DNA of 6,518 nucleotides, taken from JAEXNA01 sp050486105. Lineage in GTDB: Bacteria; Vulcanimicrobiota; Xenobia; Xenobiales; JADMJV01. Positions 1-4,757 of the stretch are shown piece by piece. Every line of letters begins with the position of its first letter. The stretch's first letter is position 1. A program made the position numbers and the translations under genes. The notes below the pieces were generated by a model. The model was not told the DNA's origin. It saw nothing but the letters and a program-made list of their open reading frames with translations, and did not search any database. The DNA lies in the NCBI GenBank assembly GCA_050486105.1, contig JBJHCR010000344.1, forward strand, positions 1-6,518, in the 5' to 3' direction.

Positions 1-8
1 CACACATT

Positions 9-236
9 CTAATCCGAGGAGGGCTTGAACAACAGTGTCTTCTCCAAAAACGCTGCAACTTTACTCGTATTGCCGCTCTTAACTTCGTCCGCAAGTTCCT
101 CACCGCCTGAACTTGTTTCTGTCCACTTCGCATCGACACCTCTCTCTTTGATAGCCTCAAGTTCGGCATCGCGAACCTGGGTTTCTTGTTTCCACTGCTC
201 AGGAAGTGATCCATCTAACGGTTGGGGTTTGCGCAA
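9..236 (-). CDS. Hypothetical small acidic protein, possibly a broken gene
   Basis: I do not recognise this 75-residue ORF. It is hydrophilic, rich in Glu and Lys, with a probable helix around residues 14-32 and another near the C-terminus (AAFLEKTLLF). No signal peptide, membrane segment or known motif is visible. The only start is TTG at 234-236, two codons after an in-frame TAA (240-242), with no convincing Shine-Dalgarno. Five codons above that TAA is an in-frame ATG (255-257) giving MAIRV, then the stop. One changed base, TAA to AAA, would restore a protein of about 81 residues, so this may be a gene inactivated by a nonsense mutation. It points away from VapBC and shares no operon with anything visible. 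Amino-acid composition looks protein-like, but coding status is uncertain. Confidence 0.35.
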   Translation of the reverse strand: MRKPQPLDGSLPEQWKQETQVRDAELEAIKERGVDAKWTETSSGGEELADEVKSGNTSKVAAFLEKTLLFKPSSD

Positions 237-492
237 TTCTTAGACTCGAATCGCCATTCCACCAAGGCCAAGTGGGGAAACACGCTGAGGGAACCTCAAG
301 ATCGAACGAGGGGCCAAACGCTGGAAACGGCTGTGCCTATACCAAACCCCTCCGCTCTTGCCGTGGCCTATGGATAACCTCCGGTGGGGGTTGTGCGGGG
401 GAGGGGTTGGGCTTCGGGAGGGGCCACGGCTGGAACCTTGCTCTCAAGCTTCGGCTGTGAGAACTCTACATCCGTTCCGAAGAGGCAATCCA
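237..492. other. Gene-poor stretch with interleaved inverted repeats
   Basis: No credible gene on either strand: the open frames are short and of low-complexity composition. The stretch carries two perfect 9-base inverted repeats in an A-B-A'-B' order. AACCCCTCC (345-353) pairs with GGAGGGGTT (400-408), and GCCGTGGCC (360-368) pairs with GGCCACGGC (422-430). That arrangement could form a pseudoknot in RNA, but no promoter or terminator was seen that would define an RNA gene. Confidence 0.4.
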
Positions 493-591
493 AGACTGCG
501 TGCCTTGCTCGAGGTGCTCTAATCCGGGTACTCCAGCCACGATGTTCGGTTCTCGTTTCATCTGCTAGACTGGATCATGAAACTGCCGAAG
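493..591 (+). pseudogene. Fragment of Rpn/DUF4351-type nuclease gene (left copy)
   Basis: This is a short remnant of a recombination-promoting-nuclease (PD-(D/E)XK transposase-like) gene. The frame from 526 reads GYSSHDVRFSFHLLDWIMKL, then PK. This matches the conserved stretch before the C-terminal tail of that family, where a GYS..D motif leads into LFR..DW(L/M)..LP. Similarity stops abruptly at 591; the sequence after it is unrelated and leads into the 3' end of vapC. Bases 529-591 match 1464-1526 at 59 of 63 positions. Nine codons further upstream align more loosely with the right copy, and both copies have TAA at the same codon (520-522 here). Too short to function. Confidence 0.7.
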
Positions 592-634
592 TCTGGTCTT
601 TGGTTGATGGTGGGGGCCTTAAGGGACCTTCCGC

Positions 635-1066
635 TCAGGAAGTCAAGAATGGGTTCAAAACCTTCACCGTTCCGTATCGGCGCCCGTGTTGAAAGTCTTC
701 AGAGAACATTTGGGACAAACCATAGCATTCGGCATAGGCCCACATATGAGCGTCAAACCAAGAAAGTTGATAAGTTGCCATACCTCGCAAGGCGGTTCTC
801 ACCACGCTTTCTGAAGGATACAGGACCGGAAATTGCAGTATCAGTTCCTCGACTTCACGGATGGCTTCAACTTGGTTCAAGACAGAGGCGCCCGTCTTAT
901 CTTTTCTGGTTACAGCAGCCAAGAACTCTACCAGGGTTTGGTGTGCGAGCTGAAGTGAGCCGTCCACAAGTCCTCTCCTCAAAAGCTTTGTGGCGGTTTG
1001 CTGTTTCGTTGGGAATCGCGAATCGTACCGATAAACCAAGATATTGGTATCAATCAGAGAGACCAC
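635..1066 (-). CDS. vapC: VapC-family PIN-domain ribonuclease toxin
   Basis: This is the toxin of a type II toxin-antitoxin pair. PIN-domain enzymes are Mg2+-dependent ribonucleases that usually cut tRNA or rRNA when freed from their antitoxin. The 143 residues match the usual VapC length and hold the expected acidic set: Asp6 in IDTNIL, Glu47 in LVEFLA, Asp105 in SWFDAHMWAYAE, and Asp124 in SEDF. The start is GTG (1064-1066), overlapping the last 17 bases of the vapB-type gene, so translation is probably coupled. A Shine-Dalgarno is only weak (GAGG, about 12 bases off). It sits second in a two-gene operon, which in turn lies between two copies of an Rpn gene fragment. Nothing suggests inactivation. 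The RNA target cannot be read from the sequence. Confidence 0.93.
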   Translation of the reverse strand: MVSLIDTNILVYRYDSRFPTKQQTATKLLRRGLVDGSLQLAHQTLVEFLAAVTRKDKTGASVLNQVEAIREVEELILQFPVLYPSESVVRTALRGMATYQLSWFDAHMWAYAECYGLSQMFSEDFQHGRRYGTVKVLNPFLTS

Positions 1067-1334
1067 GTTGATAGAGGTCCTCTCGAGACCATTCTCGTTC
1101 TTGGGATTTCGTCGGGGGAGAGTCCAGCTCTTTACTTTTAATCCTGGCCGTCGCGTTGTCGAAAAGACGAAGCTGCTCTTGGACCGAGGGACTCTCGGAT
1201 TGGGTGCTCGCTTTTGAGATGAGAATATGACCTCCAGCGGGTTGAAACTGAAGCTCGTCGCCAGGTTCTATACCATACTGATTGGCTACCGCCTTGGGCA
1301 AGGTTACTTGAAATTTCCTGGTGACTTTAGCCAT
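1050..1334 (-). CDS. vapB: AbrB/MazE-fold (SpoVT-AbrB) antitoxin, VapB type
   Basis: This is the antitoxin partner of the PIN toxin. Residues 1-42 form a swapped-hairpin AbrB DNA-binding domain, with the hallmarks KVTRKFQVTLPKAV and EPGDELQF. The C-terminal 30 or so residues, ending in EWSREDLYQRGLSD, are the usual toxin-embracing tail seen when this antitoxin class is paired with PIN toxins. Length is 94 residues, normal for the class. The ATG (1332-1334) is only 6 bases from a good -10, so the message is probably leaderless or nearly so; AAGGG directly before it is too close to be a standard ribosome site. The gene overlaps vapC by 17 bases. Antitoxin-toxin complexes of this type normally repress their own promoter, and an inverted repeat lies in that promoter's spacer. 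Confidence 0.93.
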   Translation of the reverse strand: MAKVTRKFQVTLPKAVANQYGIEPGDELQFQPAGGHILISKASTQSESPSVQEQLRLFDNATARIKSKELDSPPTKSQEREWSREDLYQRGLSD

Positions 1335-1340
1335 ACCCTT

Positions 1341-1368
1341 ACTTTAGCAAGGACGCTGCCCTTGTCAA
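1341..1368 (-). promoter_or_regulatory. vapBC promoter with possible operator
   Basis: On the minus strand there is a perfect -35, TTGACA (1363-1368), a 16-base spacer and TAAAGT (1341-1346) as a 4-of-6 match to the -10. Transcription would start at or within a few bases of the vapB ATG. The spacer contains the inverted repeat CAAGG (1348-1352) / CCTTG (1360-1364), centred 7 bases apart. This position suits autoregulatory binding by the AbrB-type antitoxin. The operator role is inferred. Confidence 0.7.
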
Positions 1369-1427
1369 GAAAAGACGACTTCGGATGAGTTGATCCCCGA
1401 TTACACTCATTCCCGGATACCTTGCAC

Positions 1428-1766
1428 GGATTGCAGGCCTTTCTGAAGCTATCCTAAGCGGGTTACTCCAGCCACGATGTCCGGCTCTTGTTTCATCTGC
1501 TAGACTGGATCATGAAACTTCCGAAGCCCGAAGAACTCAAGCTGTACGAGGATCTTGTGGCCTATGAAAGGAGCCAAAACGTGCCCCACATCAATTTCGT
1601 CGAACGCATCGGCATGGAGAAAGGTCTTAAAAAGGGACTCGAAGATGGCGATCACAGGGCTCGTTTGCAGACCTCCTTGAAGCTGTCTGAGCCATCTCAG
1701 CTTGATGTTCCTGTGTGGTCAAGCACCGCGTCGAGCATGCCTGTCTGCTCCTTTGGCTCCACCTAG
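1428..1766 (+). pseudogene. C-terminal remnant of Rpn/DUF4351-type transposase-like nuclease (right copy)
   Basis: After a TAA at 1455-1457 the frame reads AGYSSHDVRLLFHLLDWIMK, then LPKPEELKLYEDLVAYERSQ and PHINFVERIGMEKGLKKGL. This is the recognisable end of Rpn-like recombination-promoting nucleases: a DW..(K/R)LP segment, a (W/Y)E.L.A(Y/F)E stretch, then P.I..VERIG.E.G...G. The PD-(D/E)XK nuclease core, normally some 200 residues upstream, is absent. Family resemblance fades after about 1649, and the last 38 codons to the TAG at 1766 look like unrelated or frame-degraded sequence. A TTG at 1488 gives an open frame of 92 codons, but it would start inside a helix of the family, so I regard it as a dead fragment. 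It shares 63 bases (1464-1526, 59 identical) with the left copy on the other side of vapBC. Confidence 0.75.
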
Positions 1767-1809
1767 GGACCTTCGCGGAGTTTGCCGAATATAAGGGTGT
1801 AAGGTGCCC

Positions 1810-1986
1810 ATGAAGCTGACCATCGAAATAGAGCGAGAAGAGGATGGCCGCTGGATCGCCGAGGTGATGGAACTCTCCGGCGCCATGATTTACGGCGCAA
1901 CTCAGACCGAAGCTGTGGCCCGCGCCCAAGCTCTGGCCTTGCAGGTACTCGCTGATAGGCTTGAGGCCGGCGAGATGACACCCTAG
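1810..1986 (+). CDS. hicB: HicB-family antitoxin
   Basis: This is the antitoxin of a HicBA type II module. The 58 residues give the degenerate RNase H-like HicB fold: MKLTIEIEREEDGRWIAEV, then MELSGAMIYGAT, then a helix rich in Ala and Glu. The pattern E.DG.W.AE...L.G....G.T..EA is typical of the family. It is a short HicB, without the C-terminal helix-turn-helix or ribbon-helix-helix domain found in longer members, so DNA binding and autoregulation are doubtful. ATG 1810 is preferred: AAGG lies 5 bases before it and it matches the family N-terminus. A GTG at 1804 in the same frame is possible. TATAAG (1790-1795) could be a -10. The antitoxin gene precedes the toxin, the reverse of the classical hicAB order. 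Confidence 0.88.
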   Translation: MKLTIEIEREEDGRWIAEVMELSGAMIYGATQTEAVARAQALALQVLADRLEAGEMTP

Positions 1987-2005
1987 ACCTCCATCGCTTT
2001 CGACT

Positions 2006-2021
2006 TAGGCGGAGCCGCCTA
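2006..2021 (+). repeat. Inverted repeat between hicB and hicA
   Basis: TAGGCGG (2006-2012) and CCGCCTA (2015-2021) are perfect inverted 7-mers around the two bases AG, ending 4 bases before the hicA GTG. The GGCGGAG within it is the only ribosome-binding-like sequence for hicA. Pairing of the arms, perhaps as a tight hairpin or by binding of a dimeric protein, would mask it. Whether it acts as a hairpin or an operator is inference. Confidence 0.5.
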
Positions 2022-2025
2022 GCTC

Positions 2026-2241
2026 GTGCCTCCATGGCCTTCAGTCAAGGCCCGCCAGTTGCTCCGCGCTCTGGAAGCCATCGGCTGGAAGACCAAGCGC
2101 CAACGCGGCTCGCATAGTACACTTGGCCGCGACGGCTGGCCCGATTACGTCTTCTCCTTCCACGACGGCGAGGAAGTTGGCCCGAAGATGCTGGCGAGGG
2201 TGGCGAAGAGGACCGGGCTTCGGCCGGAGGACCTGCAATAA
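2026..2241 (+). CDS. hicA: HicA-family mRNA interferase toxin
   Basis: HicA toxins have a double-stranded-RNA-binding-like fold and cleave mRNA and tmRNA. The 71 residues begin MPPWPSVKARQLLRALEAIG, matching the MPPLP...(R/K)....AL...G start common in this subgroup. They continue WKTKRQRGSH, in which His30 is the expected catalytic histidine after the RGS. The end KMLARVAKRTGLRPEDLQ is the conserved final helix. The GTG start (2026) is chosen because of this N-terminal match; a nearby ATG at 2033 is out of frame. The gene follows hicB by 39 bases and looks intact. An inverted repeat sits just before the start. The transcript would converge on the DUF433/DUF5615 operon, whose remnant ends at 2266, only 24 bases away. 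Confidence 0.9.
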   Translation: MPPWPSVKARQLLRALEAIGWKTKRQRGSHSTLGRDGWPDYVFSFHDGEEVGPKMLARVAKRTGLRPEDLQ

Positions 2242-2265
2242 TCTTTAACCACCGCTCTCTCCGGT

Positions 2266-2558
2266 TTACCCTCTCCCTCGGGTTTCCTCGCGGACATCCA
2301 CCAGGTTCAGAAGATCTTCCAGGTTTGCAGCCGTAACTACTAGCCCATGTTCCCGCAGGCGAGCTCCCCTGATCAGCTCGGCGTCTTGAGAGAGACGAGA
2401 ACGCGAGATAGACTGGTCGCACGCATAAGAAGCTCGTCATCAGGTAAAGCATGAGACTCGTCTTCGTCGGCGTTCAGCACATCCACTCCGCGCAAACGAA
2501 CTCCCCGGGTAATGGCCCTGTGGACATTGTGGGCCATCATCAACTTTAGGGGTATCAG
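2266..2558 (-). pseudogene. Decayed DUF5615 PIN-like toxin
   Basis: This is the expected toxin partner of the DUF433 gene, now broken. The first frame reads IPLKLMMAHNVHRAITRGVR, then LRGVDVLNADEDESHALPDD and ELLMRATSLSRVLVS. This follows the DUF5615 layout (LKLLLDEN.P..., RGVDVLTA, DEELL..A...RVLVT.D). It then runs into stop TGA at 2373. A two-base shift in the (GA)4 tract at 2388-2395 restores SQDAELIRGARLREHGLVVT, then AANLEDLLNLVDV, to a TAA at 2266-2268. Two further lesions are visible: the Asp-Glu of the DEN motif reads Ala-His, and the start, which should overlap the antitoxin's TGA, is CTG (2556-2558) where GTG would be expected. The C-terminal part also resembles a PIN-domain end, so family assignment of that half is less sure. 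Confidence 0.72.
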
Positions 2559-2872
2559 GCTGACCTTTGACGCAACCTCCGGACTTTGTCGCGGAGCCCA
2601 GCGGTTTCGACAAGGTTTTTCTCCCGCTCTGCCTCGGCCCAATCTAGGACCTCTCGAATTGCCTGGTCCATCTCAGCTTGATGTGCGTAGTAGAAGGCTA
2701 AGGCAGCGTAGACCTGAGCTAGGCTAACACTTGGATGCTGGAGGTGATACTCTCGGGCGCTCCAACCGTAGGCCTGACAAGCAAGCACAAGTTCCAGGAC
2801 TTTTAAGTTCGTGCCCTTGATCCATGGTCGTCCGGCCTCGTCTCGAATGATATGTTTGAACTCCTTTTCCAT
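2555..2872 (-). CDS. DUF433-domain antitoxin (VapB45-like)
   Basis: DUF433 proteins are small winged-helix-like DNA-binding antitoxins, normally paired with DUF5615 PIN-like toxins. Residues 8-30 hold HIIRDEAGRPWIKGTNLKVL, the G.P.I.GT.(I/L).V signature. Residues 36-66 hold the helix-turn-helix region GWSAREYHLQHPSVSLAQVY followed by AALAFYYAHQAEM. The C-terminal part to residue 105 is charged and probably a coiled helix that contacts the toxin. The ORF is intact. ATG at 2870-2872 has no Shine-Dalgarno, but TATGAT (2882-2887) lies 9 bases upstream, which would give an almost leaderless message; no good -35 was found. Its TGA overlaps the former start of the toxin pseudogene, so this is now an antitoxin without a working cognate toxin. 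Confidence 0.9.
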   Translation of the reverse strand: MEKEFKHIIRDEAGRPWIKGTNLKVLELVLACQAYGWSAREYHLQHPSVSLAQVYAALAFYYAHQAEMDQAIREVLDWAEAEREKNLVETAGLRDKVRRLRQRSA

Positions 2873-2940
2873 CGGATCGCCATCATACCACGTGGACGAT
2901 CACTGAGGCCATTCTTGATATAGTTTGGACTGGTCTGTTC

Positions 2941-3375
2941 TCATTCGAATCGACGCTTGAGTTGCGGCAAATAGAGGAGAAGTCCGATAACGGCGAGCAG
3001 CCAAAAGCTTGGCGAGAAATGACCCTTGACTTCCCAAAGTTCACCGGGTTCTCCGAGCTTGGCCAGGCTCGGATTTCCTTTTTGATAGAGCACTGGAACC
3101 TCGTAATCAACTCTCAGCTGATTCGATCTTTTCCTTGGCAGAGTGTCGAAGTTGCTATAGGTCTTACCTTCTACTTCAAAGGAGAATTTTACCCGGGCAG
3201 TCCCCCCACTTCGGCCCTCTTCGATCCGCTTAATCGAAACTACCGTACCTGTAGTGGCGACCCCTTCGCGGGATAGGTTCCTTGACTGCATCGTCCATAT
3301 GATGCTGGCGATCACAGCACAAAAGAGGCAAACGAAAAACATCACCAGCCGAAACTGATACCGAGCTTGAGACAT
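2941..3375 (-). CDS. DUF3592-like small membrane protein
   Basis: The 144-residue protein has an N-terminal membrane helix (about residues 9-28, RLVMFFVCLFCAVIASIIW), an outer or periplasmic beta-rich domain, and a second helix near the C-terminus (about 122-138, PSFWLLAVIGLLLYLPQL), ending in KRRFE. The middle has the DUF3592 pattern: G.ATTGTVVSIKRIEE, then VKFSFEVEGKTYSN and DYEVPVLYQKGNPSLAKL, the (V.Y.p.nP..a.l) motif. Function of the family is unknown. I chose ATG at 3373-3375 because AAGGAG lies 7 bases before it; an upstream in-frame ATG (3391-3393) would place that ribosome site inside the coding region. It is not obviously linked to the neighbouring toxin-antitoxin genes and may be cargo. 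A long inverted repeat lies in its upstream region. Confidence 0.8.
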   Translation of the reverse strand: MSQARYQFRLVMFFVCLFCAVIASIIWTMQSRNLSREGVATTGTVVSIKRIEEGRSGGTARVKFSFEVEGKTYSNFDTLPRKRSNQLRVDYEVPVLYQKGNPSLAKLGEPGELWEVKGHFSPSFWLLAVIGLLLYLPQLKRRFE

Positions 3376-3405
3376 CGGAATTCTCCTTAGCATTCGAAAG
3401 AGATA

Positions 3406-3455
3406 AAGCTCGAAGGTGATAATCTGTTGATGATCTTAAGGAAATCTTCGAGCTT
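3406..3455. repeat. 10-base perfect inverted repeat upstream of the DUF3592 gene
   Basis: AAGCTCGAAG (3406-3415) and CTTCGAGCTT (3446-3455) are exact inverted copies 30 bases apart, 31 bases above the chosen start of the membrane-protein gene. They could be two half-sites for a regulator or the stem of a leader structure. Confidence 0.6.
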
Positions 3456-3542
3456 CCCTCAATATTAGCAATTCCGGCAAAGCATTCCAGACTCCTATTT
3501 GCTGTGGCCGAGTTAGTGTTGTCGACACCCCGGATGTGAACC

Positions 3543-3565
3543 AGGTGCCAACCCGCCTGGCACCT
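3543..3565. repeat. Hairpin, 8-base stem
   Basis: AGGTGCCA (3543-3550), a 7-base loop and TGGCACCT (3558-3565) form a perfect hairpin. No T-run follows on either strand, so it is not a standard terminator. No gene ends next to it. Confidence 0.5.
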
Positions 3566-3767
3566 CCGGCACCGATGGGGCTGGAGGATGGCTTAGGGAT
3601 GAAGTCTAGGAATCGAATTCCTCGTCAGCTCTCGCGAGGTAAACGATTGTTGTCGCGGTAAAGTGCAATTGATAGGACGCCAGACACTCTGCATGATTTT
3701 TGGGCATCGAGAGCCGGGGTTTAGATTATAGCTTGCCGGTATTAAGCTGCTCCGGCCCGGGAATTCT

Positions 3768-4205
3768 CTAGGCCGGGACTTGCTCATTAAACCGAAACTG
3801 AGATGTCATTTCGAGGCCGAGTGCTTCCATGACTTTCTTGATTCTTTCAATTCCTGCGTTGTGGTATTCATTGCGTTCATCCCTCGAGACTTGCTGAGCA
3901 GTAATGCCCAACTTTTCAGCGAGTTCTTGCTGGGTCATTCTACGATAGATCCTTGCTTGCACAAGGCGACGCCCAATGCCCATGAGGTTTAAAGAGTTGT
4001 CGAGCTGTCCTCTTCGTAGTCGCTCGTACTCTTCGACCTCGTCAAGATACTGTTCTCGAAAAGTTGCAGCCGGCTGTAGTGCGTATTCTGCCTGTTCTTC
4101 CGACAGTCCTAACCCGAGGAGTCTTTCTCGTTCCTTCTCGATCGCGATCGCTTCGTCTTCAACACGCTCAACAGCAGCGATGTATTCCTCTTCAGTGCGT
4201 ATCAT
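3768..4205 (-). CDS. XRE-family helix-turn-helix protein, probable antitoxin
   Basis: The 145-residue protein has two parts. Residues 1-70 are charged and helical (EEEYIAAVERVEDEAIAIEK, then a segment to YLDEVEEYERLRRGQLDNS), probably coiled and partner-binding. Residues 76-131 are a Cro/C1-type HTH: IGRRLVQARIYRRMTQQELA, then EKLGITAQQVSRDER. The ATG at 4203-4205 is clear: GGAGGTGA, nearly a perfect anti-16S match, lies 8 bases before it, inside the 3' end of the upstream DUF6932 gene, and the two genes overlap by 14 bases. An open frame extends upstream to 4337 but only through that gene. HTH proteins with an N-terminal arm, co-transcribed with a nucleotidyltransferase-like protein, commonly act as antitoxins and autorepressors; that role here is inferred. 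Confidence 0.88.
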   Translation of the reverse strand: MIRTEEEYIAAVERVEDEAIAIEKERERLLGLGLSEEQAEYALQPAATFREQYLDEVEEYERLRRGQLDNSLNLMGIGRRLVQARIYRRMTQQELAEKLGITAQQVSRDERNEYHNAGIERIKKVMEALGLEMTSQFRFNEQVPA

Positions 4206-4749
4206 CTTGTGACTCACCTCCCTTGACAAGCTTGATGATTCCTTTTTTGATCCGACCCTTTCTGCATCTACGAAATGCCTCAGGAAAACCAATATCGCGA
4301 CCGTGACGGTCCTGCAGTCCGGTCCTTGAGCCGGCAAAGTCTGGGACTAGCTCCACTCTGTACCTCTCCCACATCGGTAGAACACGTTTCCCAAGTCCTG
4401 GAACCTTGACGCTTCTGGTCCAAGTCCAAATCTTATCCGGATTGAGTTTATTCAGGTCTCGCTCCAATGATTTGGTGTAGAAATACTTGGCTTCAACTTC
4501 GAAGTAGCCGTCAATATCATTGGGATGGTCCTTCTCCTCCACGAAAGACCCGTCAATGTAGATCTCAGTGATTCCGACCTCCCAAAGCTCGCGAACAAGG
4601 CAAATAAGGCGATCGAGTAGCTCACGACGCCATTCTTCATCCCAAGTGTCACGTTCAGGATGATTAACTAAAATGGACGCCTTAATGTCTTCAGCTGTCA
4701 TTTCATAATCTCCGGGCGGGAGATAGCCTTCTCTTGCGAAGCGAATCAT
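4192..4749 (-). CDS. DUF6932-family nucleotidyltransferase-fold protein, probable toxin
   Basis: The 185 residues start MIRFAREGYLPPGDYEMTAE, matching the GxLPPG(I/V)HE opening usual in DUF6932 proteins. Residues 62-85 contain IYIDGSFVEEKDHPNDIDGY, which fits the polymerase-beta nucleotidyltransferase motif: Gly67-Ser68, then Asp78-Ile-Asp80 as metal ligands. Glu133 or Asp137 in YRVELVPDF is a candidate third carboxylate. The C-terminus is basic (FRRCRKGRIKKGIIKL). If active it would transfer a nucleotide to an RNA or protein, as AbiEii and MenT toxins do; that is inference from fold. First gene of a two-gene operon, overlapping the HTH gene by 14 bases. No Shine-Dalgarno precedes the ATG (4747-4749); the promoter -10 lies 8 bases before it, so the message may be leaderless. 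Confidence 0.85.
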   Translation of the reverse strand: MIRFAREGYLPPGDYEMTAEDIKASILVNHPERDTWDEEWRRELLDRLICLVRELWEVGITEIYIDGSFVEEKDHPNDIDGYFEVEAKYFYTKSLERDLNKLNPDKIWTWTRSVKVPGLGKRVLPMWERYRVELVPDFAGSRTGLQDRHGRDIGFPEAFRRCRKGRIKKGIIKLVKGGESQDDTH

Positions 4750-4757
4750 ATATGTTT

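Larger units (their letters stand above)
3394..3767. other. Gene-poor stretch between the membrane-protein gene and the XRE/DUF6932 operon
   Basis: No supportable gene. Open frames here lack starts, ribosome sites or family resemblance. It holds the upstream region of the DUF3592 gene with a 10-base inverted repeat (3406-3415 / 3446-3455) and a hairpin (3543-3565). At the right end, CCGGCC (3752-3757) and GGCCGG (3771-3776) could pair around the stop of the XRE gene, but no T-run follows on the minus strand, so I do not call it a terminator. TATAAT on the minus strand (3724-3729) has no matching -35. Confidence 0.5.

Noticed and set aside
577..1071. 164-codon plus-strand ORF
   Set aside because: It is antisense to vapC along its whole length; the minus-strand frame has the full PIN motif set, this one has no recognisable features.
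2045..2452. 135-codon minus-strand ORF
   Set aside because: It runs antisense across hicA and out of frame through the toxin pseudogene; its composition is Arg/Ser-rich shadow sequence.
2883..3110. 75-codon minus-strand ORF beside DUF433
   Set aside because: It overlaps the DUF3592 gene in another frame and lacks a ribosome site or motif.
3752..3776. CCGGCC/GGCCGG pair as a terminator for the XRE operon
   Set aside because: The 13-base loop and absence of a T-run on the minus strand make it a poor terminator.
4206..4337. 44-codon N-terminal extension of the XRE protein
   Set aside because: The extension lies entirely within the DUF6932 gene; a near-perfect Shine-Dalgarno supports the ATG at 4205.
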